A DNA stretch of 64,000 bases from Coriobacteriaceae bacterium (GTDB lineage Bacteria > Actinomycetota > Coriobacteriia > Coriobacteriales > UMGS124): NCBI GenBank assembly GCA_019421015.1, contig JAHZGC010000001.1, positions 8,110-72,109 of the forward strand. The letters are read 5' to 3'. Each line of letters starts with the position of its first letter. Positions within the stretch are counted from its first letter, which is position 1. The notes below the pieces were generated by a model. The model was not told where the DNA came from, did no database searches, and was given only the letters and a program-made list of their open reading frames with translations. Shown piece by piece: positions 49,815 to 57,857 of the stretch. The position numbers and the translations under genes are program-made.

Positions 49815-50699
49815 TTAGGCCTCCTCGAGGGTCAGGGGGTTGGCGGCCACCTCCGCAGCCGACAGCCGGTAGAGCTCGTCGACGAACGCGGCCTTGAAGC
49901 TCGCCGGGCCTTCGGCGCGCCCGGCCGCCCGGGTCCCGGCGGCGTTGTAGAGGGCCGTCGCGGCACAGGCGGCGCAGAAGGGGTCGGTCACGGCGGCGTA
50001 CCCGGCGCTCACCCCGCCGAGCGAGCAGCCGAAGCCGGTGACGCGCTCCATGAGGGGCGATCCCCCGGTGGAGAAGGCCACGGCCGCGCCGTCGGTCACC
50101 AGGTCGGTCGGGCCCGAGACCGCCACGGCGCCCCCGGTCCACCGGGCAAGGGCCACGGCGGCCCTGCGGGCGCTCGCCACGGCGTCGGTCGCCTCGACGA
50201 CCCGGTCTGCAGGGGCGGAGGAACCCGTCGTTTTGTCGAGCAGCCCCCAGAGCCGGGCGAGCGCGATGACCTCGGTGGCGTTGCCGCGCACGATGCTGGG
50301 CCGGTAGGCGCGCAGCTCGGCCAGGACCTGCTCGCGCAGGGTCCCGATGCCGATGCCCACGGGGTCGAGGACCCACGGCGTGCCCAGCTCATGGGCGACG
50401 CGGGCCGCACGGGGAATCGACTGTGCGTGCACGTCCATGAGCGTGCCCATGTTCACGTAGAGCGCCCCGCCGACGCGGGCGAGGGCCTCGGCCTCGTCGG
50501 CCAGGTAGACCATCGCGGCGCATGCACCTGCGGCCAACTGGGCGTTGGCCACGAACTCCATGCTGACCGCGTTGGTGATCGACCCCACCATGGGGCGCGC
50601 CGCGCGCAGGCCGTCGACGGCGGCGGCGATGCTCGCGCGCAGACGCGCCTCGTCGAGGGTGGCGGGGTCGGTGGATACAGTGCGGTTGTCGTTCGTCAT
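49815..50699 (-). CDS. thiM: Hydroxyethylthiazole kinase
   Basis: A 294-residue protein with ThiM motifs: ITNAVSMEFVANAQLAAG near residue 42, LDPVGIG near 111, RGNATEVIAL near 138 and GFGCSLGG near 222, the last containing the catalytic cysteine. It phosphorylates hydroxyethylthiazole in thiamine salvage. It lies directly behind a TPP riboswitch and before the thiamine-binding protein gene. No thiE or thiD is present in the window. Confidence 0.93.
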   Translation of the reverse strand: MTNDNRTVSTDPATLDEARLRASIAAAVDGLRAARPMVGSITNAVSMEFVANAQLAAGACAAMVYLADEAEALARVGGALYVNMGTLMDVHAQSIPRAARVAHELGTPWVLDPVGIGIGTLREQVLAELRAYRPSIVRGNATEVIALARLWGLLDKTTGSSAPADRVVEATDAVASARRAAVALARWTGGAVAVSGPTDLVTDGAAVAFSTGGSPLMERVTGFGCSLGGVSAGYAAVTDPFCAACAATALYNAAGTRAAGRAEGPASFKAAFVDELYRLSAAEVAANPLTLEEA

Positions 50700-50708
50700 G
50701 ATCGGTTG

Positions 50709-50848
50709 CTCCCTACGCCAGTATTATCCGGACAGGTTCAAAGGGTTGGACCCGCGCCACGGTGGTCGAGCTGCGGCGGCATTGCTGCTGCGGCAGTTGC
50801 GCTGCTGTGGGCGGGCCCTCTCAGCCAAAACGGCACCCCTGCGTATGT
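50709..50848 (-). promoter_or_regulatory. TPP riboswitch
   Basis: On the minus strand CAGGGGTGCC and GGCTGAGAGGGC are followed by a variable stem and ACCCTTTGAACCTGTCCGG, TAATACTGGCGTAGGGA, the standard THI-box elements. It ends ten bases before the thiM start codon, so ligand binding probably hides the ribosome site. Confidence 0.95.
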
Positions 50849-50950
50849 GGAGAACAGCATAGCGCTTATGGCGTTCTGGGGGCGTGACAAAACATGGGAG
50901 TTGGGATGGGCGGGGGTAGGGCTGGGCAACAGGGTGAGATTGGCGGAGGC

Positions 50951-51257
50951 AAACAAGACGACTTTACTGGCGCTCTGCCCATGGGTCATGCAAACAAAGC
51001 AACTTTACTGACAGTTCATAGATGTACTTCAGCAGTAAAATAACTTTACTGCTAAGATGTCTCAGTAAACTTACTTTACTGCAGATTTTAATCAGTAAAG
51101 TTGTTTTACTGCAAACAAAGACGAGTAAAGTTCATTTTTTGCAAGCTATTTTGGCGATGGCGTCAGTAAACTTATTTGTCTGCGGTCTTAGATAAGCAAG
51201 GTTGATCTGTTGCCGTGCATTCTGCTGATTGCACCAGCAAACCAACTTTACTGCGAT
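50951..51257. repeat. AT-rich array of CAGTAAA-N5-TTTACTG palindromes
   Basis: Three perfect 19-bp palindromes lie at 51030-51048, 51063-51081 and 51093-51111 (CAGTAAAATAACTTTACTG and variants with spacers CTTAC and GTTGT). Degenerate copies follow at 51123-51141 and 51164-51182, and half-sites with ACTTTACTG occur at 50961, 51002 and 51245. Several are preceded by GCAAACAAAG. Spacing is 30-41 bp. The block is much AT-richer than its surroundings and ends about 105 bases before the carbonic anhydrase start. Spacers are not protected sequences of constant length, so it is not a CRISPR. Confidence 0.8.
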
Positions 51258-51362
51258 CCCTCACTCCATCTTCGCCATGATTCTGTCGAGGGTGTAAAGT
51301 TGCCTCACCTGCTGGTCGATTGGCCCTTCGTCCCCGCTTCCCGCCGCCTTTTGGAGGTCTCC

Positions 51363-52013
51363 ATGCCCATACCCGCGCCCCTTGACCCCGAGCTCGAATC
51401 CTTCGCGGTGATCGACGACGTCGAGCAGGAGGATATGAGCGCCCACCAGGCGAGTCCCTGCACGCCGCGCGAGGCCCGCGAGCTGCTGACCCGCGGCAAC
51501 CAGGCGTTTGTGGACGGCATGCACCACCACCGCCCCATGACCGAGGAGTGGCGCGAGAACCTCATCCACAACGGCCAGCACCCTTACGCGGTGGTGGTGA
51601 CCTGCTCCGACGCACGCGTGCAGCCGGCAATCATCTTTTCGATGCACCTGGGGGACCTCTTTGTGATCCGCACGGTGGGCGGCTACATCGACCGCGTGGG
51701 CGAGGCGAGTGTGGAGTACGGCGTGGGCCACCTGGCGGCCCCGCTCGTGGTGGTGCTCGGGCATACCCACTGCGGCCTGGTGCAGGCGGCCATCGACGGC
51801 CACGGCGACGGCGTGGTGCGCGAAGTCGCGGCCGAGGTGGCGGCCGTGCTCAACGGCGAGACCGACCCGCGCGTGGCCGAGCGCATCAACGTACGCCACA
51901 CTATAAGCTGCCTGATGGAGAATCCCACGGTGCGCGAGCTGGTTGAGAACGGTCAGGTCGAGGTCGCGGGTGCCATCTACGACATGGCGTCGGGCCGGGT
52001 TGAGTGGATGTAG
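51363..52013 (+). CDS. Beta-class carbonic anhydrase
   Basis: A 216-residue protein with the beta-carbonic anhydrase metal and catalytic residues: Cys81-Ser-Asp83-Ala-Arg85 and His134-x-x-Cys137 (HTHC). It interconverts carbon dioxide and bicarbonate, and no signal is present. The ATG at 51363 has GGAGG eight bases upstream; the longer frame from 51210 runs back into the palindrome array and is rejected. The array upstream is the obvious candidate control region. Confidence 0.93.
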   Translation: MPIPAPLDPELESFAVIDDVEQEDMSAHQASPCTPREARELLTRGNQAFVDGMHHHRPMTEEWRENLIHNGQHPYAVVVTCSDARVQPAIIFSMHLGDLFVIRTVGGYIDRVGEASVEYGVGHLAAPLVVVLGHTHCGLVQAAIDGHGDGVVREVAAEVAAVLNGETDPRVAERINVRHTISCLMENPTVRELVENGQVEVAGAIYDMASGRVEWM

Positions 52014-52094
52014 GGGAGGGGTGGGTCGAGCACGTGGGGTCCCGATGGCGCGTCGGGTGTCGCCCGGCGCGCGGGTGGCCCGGCGGGGCCGGTC

Positions 52095-53615
52095 TTAACC
52101 CAATTGACGCTGATTCATCTGTTGTGCCACCAGTTCGATGATCTCCTTTTTGGCGTGTACGGCGAGCTTTCGATAGGCGGTCATGGCATGGGTGTTTACG
52201 GTGCTGGTAGAGATGCACAGCTCGTTTGACACCGCTTGGGCGCTCCGTCCGAGCGAGAACCAATAGGCGATCTCGGTCTCGCGCGGTGTAAGGCCGAACT
52301 TCCGGGCCAGCTCCTTGCAGGCTTGCTTTCGAGCGGCTGTTTGCTCGTGGGCCTCGCCGTCGCTGGGGTTTTCGCCGTCGGTGGCGGGGAACACGGCTCT
52401 CACCAGCCGCCCGTCCATGTTGAGAAAGAAGAACAGGATGAGCGCCAGCGTGAGAAAGAACCCCACCGAGAGCAGCAGTAGCAGCATACGGTCGGTCGCC
52501 GCCCCGTCGCCGGGCGGGAGCGCCGAGCCGCTAAGTCCCAGTTGCACGAGCTTGGGCAGAAACGCTGGAATCACGTATCCAAGCGCAAACGCACGTATGG
52601 GTTCGATGCCAAAACGGTACACCATGACGAGCAGCGTGATGTACACCGCGATGCGCGCGATGCGTCGGATGAGTCGTACCAAGCTATGGCAGAACTCCAC
52701 CTCAGATAGCGTCACGAGCATCAAGGCAAAGAACGCCACGAACGCCACAATCACCACGGCAAGCATAAGCGCCAAGAAACCCCGACGCTGGCGGATTTCG
52801 CTCTGGTCGGTCTTAGCGGCAAAGAGCATCATGCAAAAGACAATGACCAAAAGCAACGTATAGGTTACGAGGTCCTCTCCGTCAGATCTTTGGTAGCCGT
52901 CGACCAGGTATGACGTAAAGCTCAGCATTCCTATGAGCAAGAAGAACACGCTCAAGAACGCAATCCAGGCCCAGGCCGTACGCGACGGCGGCTGTTCGGG
53001 GGAGACCTGTGGCAGCGGTTGGTTGCTCGGGGCGTGGCGAACCAGTGCCAGGCATACGGCCGCCACGGCAAGGCCGATTACGTCGACTCCGTGCAGGTAG
53101 GGCGTGGCGTTGGTCCAGCTTGGGGTTAGCAGGAAACAGAGCACGGCCGCTGCGAGGTTCCAGACCACCACGGTTCCGATGCCAAGGGAGAAGGCCTGGG
53201 AGCAGATTTCGCGCTGCCACGCCAGGAACACCATGCAAAAGGCCGCACCTTGCAGGGCGAGGCACGCCAGGGTACTTCCGGCTGCCAGGGGGCCGGCTGG
53301 GACGTCGCTGAGAATCGTGACCGTGAGCAGGGTGGCGAGCGACCCTAACACCCCTGCCCCGCAGACCACCCGCGCGTCGCTTAGCAGCCGGGCTGCCTGG
53401 CGTTGAAAGATTCCCAACGCCAAAGCGGCTGCGAGGGCCGTGCAAAGCAGGAACATGAAGCCGTGGACCTCGTCTACGGCGGTGACGCCGTTGACCACCG
53501 AGGAGAACAGGCCTTTTTGGATATAGGCCCACAAGAACGCCTGGGCTACCACCGAAGGCACAACGACGCGCAGGCTTGTATCGCGAGGGGTGCCCGGCGC
53601 GCTTTGGAGGTGCAT
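52095..53615 (-). CDS. LuxR-family regulator with 12-helix membrane sensor domain
   Basis: A 506-residue protein with about twelve membrane helices (residues 15-400), a short polar linker, and a LuxR helix-turn-helix (LTPRETEIAYWFSLG, then LCISTSTVNTHAMTAYRKLA). The ATG at 53615 follows AAAGGAGG. It diverges from the flavoprotein-cytochrome operon at 53889. Compared with the other LuxR proteins here it has more charged residues in the middle loops (DGYQRSDGEDLV). Confidence 0.9.
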   Translation of the reverse strand: MHLQSAPGTPRDTSLRVVVPSVVAQAFLWAYIQKGLFSSVVNGVTAVDEVHGFMFLLCTALAAALALGIFQRQAARLLSDARVVCGAGVLGSLATLLTVTILSDVPAGPLAAGSTLACLALQGAAFCMVFLAWQREICSQAFSLGIGTVVVWNLAAAVLCFLLTPSWTNATPYLHGVDVIGLAVAAVCLALVRHAPSNQPLPQVSPEQPPSRTAWAWIAFLSVFFLLIGMLSFTSYLVDGYQRSDGEDLVTYTLLLVIVFCMMLFAAKTDQSEIRQRRGFLALMLAVVIVAFVAFFALMLVTLSEVEFCHSLVRLIRRIARIAVYITLLVMVYRFGIEPIRAFALGYVIPAFLPKLVQLGLSGSALPPGDGAATDRMLLLLLSVGFFLTLALILFFFLNMDGRLVRAVFPATDGENPSDGEAHEQTAARKQACKELARKFGLTPRETEIAYWFSLGRSAQAVSNELCISTSTVNTHAMTAYRKLAVHAKKEIIELVAQQMNQRQLG

Positions 53616-53731
53616 GGGGCCTCCTTTGAGGCTGGGTCGAAGCGGTTTGAAATGCGCTCTGCAAGAGCCGAACCATTATAGCAAGCGAGCACTGAGGCTA
53701 GTTTTTAAATAAAACCGCAGTTCAGAGCCGG

Positions 53732-53767
53732 TCATAAACCATCTCATAAACAATTTCATAAGCGGTG
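53732..53767 (+). promoter_or_regulatory. Three 12-bp direct repeats in the LuxR-flavoprotein gap
   Basis: TCATAA occurs at 53732, 53744 and 53756, giving three 12-bp repeats (TCATAAACCATC, TCATAAACAATT, TCATAAGCGGTG). Just upstream, CTAGTTTTTAA (about 53697) also occurs in reverse in the 8.8-kb LuxR-flavoprotein gap. These are candidate regulator sites. Confidence 0.45.
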
Positions 53768-53888
53768 AGGGGCAATTCGCAAGCCGGTTTTGGATGTGGG
53801 CAAGAAGGGCGGGTCCTAGTGTGGTGGTTGCCGATGAGCGCAAGGGGATTCGGCACGGACCACCCGAACCAACCCGAAAGGAAACACC

Positions 53889-55484
53889 ATGGATAGTCAG
53901 AACGTTCATAGCAAGGGTATTACCCGACGCGGCTTCGTCTCCGGTGCTACGGGGATGGCCGGAATCGCCGCCTTGGGGGCAGTTGCCTCCTCCGCTGCGG
54001 CGGCCGATGCCCAGGACATCGAGTGGGCCGCCGAAGCCGAAGCCGTCGTCGTGGGCATGGGCTTCGCCGGCCTCGCCGCCGCCATCGAGTCGGCCAACCA
54101 GGGCATGAGCGTCATCATCGTGGACAAGGCGCCCGAGGAATATGTGGGCGGCAACAGCCGCGTCTGCGGCCAGGCCATGTGGTGCTCCCACGACCTGGAG
54201 CAGGGCACGCAGTATTTCAAGACGCTGGCGGGGGAGGAGTTTCTCACCGACATCCCCGACGCCGTGATCGAGGCCTACCTCACCCATAACGCCACCAACC
54301 CCGAGTGGGTCGAGGACAACGCCGACGTGGAGATGGCCTACAACCAGTCCATCGAGTATCCTGCGTCGGGGTACGCCGAAGACAACGAGCGGGCCACCAA
54401 CAAAAACGGCAAGGGTAACGGCAGCGTGTGGACGCCCCTGTACGAGTCGCTGCTCGAGAACGAGGCCGTCGAGGTTCGCTACGCCACGCCCTTCACCGAC
54501 CTGGTGTGTGGCGAGAACGGCGAGGTGATCGGCATCGAGGTGCTGGCCGACGGCCAGCCCGCCTACAGCAAGGCCGAGCGCGGCGTGGTGCTGTGCTGCG
54601 GCGGCTTTGAGTACAACCCCACGCTCATCCGCCGCTACCTGCGCAACTGCGACTATGCGTCGGGAAGCCCCTTCAACACCGGCGACGGCCACGAGATCTG
54701 CAGCAAATACGACATCAAGTTCTGGCACATGAACTCGGCGACCCAGGCCGACGAGCTGGCGGTGCGCATTCCGTGGGCAGAGGAGGATTTTGCGGCGTGC
54801 GCCGTGCCCTACGACATGAACGTGGGCAACTTCATCTGGACCGACAAGTACGGAAAGCGCTTTGTGGAGGAGGCCACGACCTCCAAGCACGGTCACCGTA
54901 TCATCGACGCCATCTTCTACGACGACTGCCTCAAGATGGAGACCCCGCGTTTGCCACTGTGGCAGATCTTTGACGAGAACGCTTTTACACCGTCGGGCTA
55001 CGGTGTGACCATTACTCGCTGGTACGCCCAGGTGGGCGGCTTTGAGTACAGCCCCAACATGGAGAAGGAGATCGAGGCCGGCCTCGTGGCGAAGTGCGAT
55101 ACCGTGGAGGAGCTGGCCGAGACCATGGGCATCGAGGCCGAGGTTATCGCCAAGACCCTGGAGGACTGGAACTCCTACGTTGAGGCCGGCGAGGACCTGG
55201 AGTTTGGGCGCTCCGTAGACAGCATGGGCACTATCAACGCTCCGTACTACGCCATGAGGGTCTATCCCAGCATGATTAACACCAACGGCGGCCCTGCCCG
55301 CAACGAGAACGGCAACATCGTGCACGTGGACGGCACTCCGGTTGAGCGCCTCTATGGTGCCGGCGAGTTCGGCAGCATGTGGTCTAACTACTACCAGGGC
55401 GGCGGCAACGTGGCCGAGTGCCTGTCGTTTGGCCGCATCGCCGCTGAGAGCATGGCCCGACAGTCCAACTGGGACGAGGCGTAG
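53889..55484 (+). CDS. Exported FAD-dependent reductase, partner of a multihaem cytochrome
   Basis: A 531-residue protein. A Tat signal (GITRRGFVSGATGM, cleavage near residue 40) leads into an FAD domain with VVVGMGFAGLAAAIES near 55 and a C-terminal block RLYGAGEFGSMWSNYYQGGG with NVAECLSFGRIAA, typical of non-fumarate members of the flavoprotein family. The ATG at 53889 follows GAAAGGA. The cytochrome gene begins 105 bases downstream on the same strand, so flavoprotein and cytochrome probably form a two-part exported reductase, comparable to flavocytochromes that carry both domains in one chain. Confidence 0.88.
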   Translation: MDSQNVHSKGITRRGFVSGATGMAGIAALGAVASSAAAADAQDIEWAAEAEAVVVGMGFAGLAAAIESANQGMSVIIVDKAPEEYVGGNSRVCGQAMWCSHDLEQGTQYFKTLAGEEFLTDIPDAVIEAYLTHNATNPEWVEDNADVEMAYNQSIEYPASGYAEDNERATNKNGKGNGSVWTPLYESLLENEAVEVRYATPFTDLVCGENGEVIGIEVLADGQPAYSKAERGVVLCCGGFEYNPTLIRRYLRNCDYASGSPFNTGDGHEICSKYDIKFWHMNSATQADELAVRIPWAEEDFAACAVPYDMNVGNFIWTDKYGKRFVEEATTSKHGHRIIDAIFYDDCLKMETPRLPLWQIFDENAFTPSGYGVTITRWYAQVGGFEYSPNMEKEIEAGLVAKCDTVEELAETMGIEAEVIAKTLEDWNSYVEAGEDLEFGRSVDSMGTINAPYYAMRVYPSMINTNGGPARNENGNIVHVDGTPVERLYGAGEFGSMWSNYYQGGGNVAECLSFGRIAAESMARQSNWDEA

Positions 55485-55589
55485 GAGCGGCCGCTAAGCC
55501 GCCCAGAGGGCCCGCATAGGCAGTCGGGGATCGCGTTGCGGCGACGGGGGATGCTCCGCCGCCGCAATGGTGACGGAAGGAGCGAAAAC

Positions 55590-56210
55590 ATGGTTAAGCG
55601 TTTGGTGCCATCGGGAAGCACGGCCGCCGTAGTGGCGGTAGGGTTGTTGGGGCTTGTGTTGGGTGTGCCCCCGCTCGTGGTGGCCGAGCAAACGGAGACC
55701 ACGACAGTAACCGCCCAACATGAGAAGGTCGAGCGCGAAAAGGTCGAACGCGACGCAGCCTGGGCAAAAGGCTTCGATTGCGTCGAGTGCCATGCTAAAG
55801 AGGATAGCCCAAAAACCGAGACCTTCTCAAGAACCCATGCCGCCACTGCCGCGGACTGTGCGCTTTGCCACGATGACGCCCGGTTGGCCAGTGTGCACGA
55901 GGGGGTGGAAAAAGGTGACAAGGTGCCTAAACGACTTAAGAAGACCGCGGTTTCCGACGAGGTGTGTCTGCAGTGCCACCAGGAAGAGTCGTTAGCGGCA
56001 GCCACCGAAGACTGCGCAGTTCTGACCGACGCGAACGGATTGGTGGTGAACCCCCACCAGCTGCCCGAGAACGACGACCATGCTCAGACCGCCTGCGTCG
56101 ATTGCCACAAGGCCCATAAGACCGACGAGTTGGACAAGCTGGCTGCCGATTACTGCATGGGCTGCCACCACGAGAACATCTACGAATGCGGCACGTGCCA
56201 TAAAGACTGA
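55590..56210 (+). CDS. Exported six-haem c-type cytochrome
   Basis: A 206-residue protein with an N-terminal hydrophobic signal or anchor (about residues 12-32) and six CxxCH haem motifs: CVECH, CALCH, CLQCH, CVDCH, CMGCH and CGTCH. Additional histidines are available as distal ligands. The arrangement resembles small multihaem electron carriers that feed flavin reductases. It has GGAAGGAGC before the ATG at 55590 and follows the flavoprotein at 53889. Electrons would pass from a quinol oxidase-type carrier to this protein and then to the flavoprotein, by inference. Confidence 0.9.
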   Translation: MVKRLVPSGSTAAVVAVGLLGLVLGVPPLVVAEQTETTTVTAQHEKVEREKVERDAAWAKGFDCVECHAKEDSPKTETFSRTHAATAADCALCHDDARLASVHEGVEKGDKVPKRLKKTAVSDEVCLQCHQEESLAAATEDCAVLTDANGLVVNPHQLPENDDHAQTACVDCHKAHKTDELDKLAADYCMGCHHENIYECGTCHKD

Positions 56211-56272
56211 GGCACGAGCGTGTCGCTATTGGCTGATATGTGCGGTGGCCTGGATGGCTGGGCCACCCCCTT

Positions 56273-56515
56273 CTACTCGATTTCTCCCAGTACGTCCAGG
56301 AACCATTCGATATGCCCGCAGCGTTTGCAGATAAGGGCCGCGGCCTCGTCGTTGGCCCAGTCGAGGTCGAGGAGGGTGAGGGCGCGCGTGTTGAGCAAAG
56401 CCTCCGCCCGCTCGAACTCGTCACCGCCGCAATGGGAGCAGGTCACGGGTATGCCGGCCACCTCAAAGTGCCAGTCATCGTGCAGGCCGCGTCTGAAGCT
56501 GCTGAAGAACCCCAT
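56273..56515 (-). CDS. Small zinc-ribbon protein
   Basis: An 80-residue protein with two cysteine pairs, CSHCGGDEF near residue 26 and CKRCGHIEWF near 63, forming a probable zinc ribbon. Between them is a hydrophobic core (LLNTRALTLLDLDWANDEA). Homologous small proteins are common and of unknown function; nucleic-acid binding is possible. The ATG at 56515 follows AGGAGGCACCC. It is convergent with the cytochrome gene. Confidence 0.7.
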   Translation of the reverse strand: MGFFSSFRRGLHDDWHFEVAGIPVTCSHCGGDEFERAEALLNTRALTLLDLDWANDEAAALICKRCGHIEWFLDVLGEIE

Positions 56516-56655
56516 GGGTGCCTCCTATTGTGGTGGGCGGTTACCGGAAGGTGCATATCAACAGTATAAGAGAACGCCGTTGTGATGAGCGATGGAGGTG
56601 GTTTCGTTACGCCTGTGCTTGCCGGATTGGGAGGAGAGCTGATGGTTGACGTGAG

Positions 56656-57072
56656 TTACCCGCCAATGGCATGCTGGGCCGTGAGAACGGCCCATATCGG
56701 AACGGCTGCGGTCCAGATTGCGGCGATGACCATGATGACGATTCGCGTCCTGCGAATATCCTGCTCGGTAGGGGGCGGGAAGTTGAAGGCGGCTAGCTCA
56801 TTGGCGTAGGTGCAACAAAGGGCCAGCACTAGGTTGCAGAACGACACGATGCCGCCCATAAGCCAAAGGTCCCTATAGAGCTCGTAGCCAGGTCCCCAGC
56901 GGTTGGGCTTCCATGCGGCGTCCCAGTGAACAGGAACCCAGCTGTCGGGCGGCACCAAGCTGCAGGCGATTCCGCATCCAACCAGCGGAACCGCCACGCA
57001 GGCCGTCCAGAAGGGGGCGCTCCTGGCTGATAGACGGCGACGGGTTTTGCCGGACTTCGCATTGTGGCCCAC
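56656..57072 (-). CDS. Small membrane protein, DUF1648-like
   Basis: A 138-residue protein with three hydrophobic helices (about 22-42, 72-95, 108-130) and the motif VPVHWDAAWKPNRWG near residue 47, like the P-x-HW of DUF1648/SdpI-type proteins. The proposed start is a GTG at 57072. It lies 12 bases after the 51-residue membrane protein gene, probably in one operon. The function is unknown. Confidence 0.65.
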   Translation of the reverse strand: MGHNAKSGKTRRRLSARSAPFWTACVAVPLVGCGIACSLVPPDSWVPVHWDAAWKPNRWGPGYELYRDLWLMGGIVSFCNLVLALCCTYANELAAFNFPPPTEQDIRRTRIVIMVIAAIWTAAVPIWAVLTAQHAIGG

Positions 57073-57084
57073 CTGGGGGTTCCC

Positions 57085-57240
57085 TTACCGCTCGCCGTTG
57101 TCACGTCGGGCGTCGCGGGTGCCGGCGCACACGGCCTTTCGTACAATCCAGTAGAGCGCAAAAAGCCCCAGGGCGATGGGGATCGCGTACAACAGGACGA
57201 CCATGACGATGCCGGCCGGATCGAGGCCTCCCACTATCAT
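57085..57240 (-). CDS. Small single-pass membrane protein
   Basis: A 51-residue protein with one hydrophobic helix (GIVMVVLLYAIPIALGLFAL) and a basic tail. The ATG at 57240 has AGGGAG six bases upstream. It sits directly before the DUF1648-like gene, to which it may be functionally linked. I do not recognise a family. Confidence 0.6.
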   Translation of the reverse strand: MIVGGLDPAGIVMVVLLYAIPIALGLFALYWIVRKAVCAGTRDARRDNGER

Positions 57241-57335
57241 GGTGGACTCCCTTCGTTGGAGTTGTCGGACATGTGGATCGATGCCCAAGTATAGAGTAGT
57301 GAACTAGTGGCGATTGAGCGCCCTACTCGGGCATT

Positions 57336-57701
57336 TTACTCGACGCTGTCGGCGAGCGCCTTGAGGGCGTCGAGCTTCTCGGGCGCGATCTGCTTGCTTG
57401 AGACGAGGGTCGCCACGAGCGACTCGGGGTCTCCGTCGAAGAGGCGCTCGACCATCTCCCTCACCTCGGCGGCCCGGTAGTCGGACCTGTCTATGGCCGT
57501 CCTGCACAGGAAGCCGGGGTCCTCCCTGACGATGGCGCCCTTGGCGATGAGGCGCTGGATGTAGGTGTACGCGGTCGCGCGCGTGCAGCCCGTCTTCTCC
57601 GCCACCTGCAGGGAGACGTCCTTGGCGGGCGCCGCGCCGCCGGCTGCCCAGATTGCGTTCATGACGATGGTCTCGGTGTCCGAGAGCGACGGGACATCCA
57701 T
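57336..57701 (-). CDS. BlaI/MecI-family repressor
   Basis: A 121-residue winged-helix protein (LSDTETIVMNAIWAAGGAAP, CTRATAYTYIQRLIAKGAIV) followed by a dimerisation helix region, of the usual BlaI length. These repressors are inactivated when a partner M56 membrane protease signals. The partner gene lies just upstream (59267-57858). The gene has its own TATAAT -10 box (57765-57770) in the 156-base gap, and GGAGGAGAG precedes the ATG. Confidence 0.9.
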   Translation of the reverse strand: MDVPSLSDTETIVMNAIWAAGGAAPAKDVSLQVAEKTGCTRATAYTYIQRLIAKGAIVREDPGFLCRTAIDRSDYRAAEVREMVERLFDGDPESLVATLVSSKQIAPEKLDALKALADSVE

Positions 57702-57857
57702 GGACTCTCCTCCTGCACATGAGCTGTCATATTAAGGTTCTGCACATTAGGCAAATGACGATTTATTATATCGTACTGATAGGTTTCCGATGAGTCTAAA
57801 TCGTCCCCCGCTGTTTTTTCAGACATTGTCCACTGGCGTCTTCTGCGGGGTCTGTAG

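Noticed and set aside
50951..51257. CRISPR array
   Set aside because: The repeated unit is a short palindrome with variable 5-bp centres and spacing of 30-41 bp; there are no constant 28-37-bp repeats and no cas genes.
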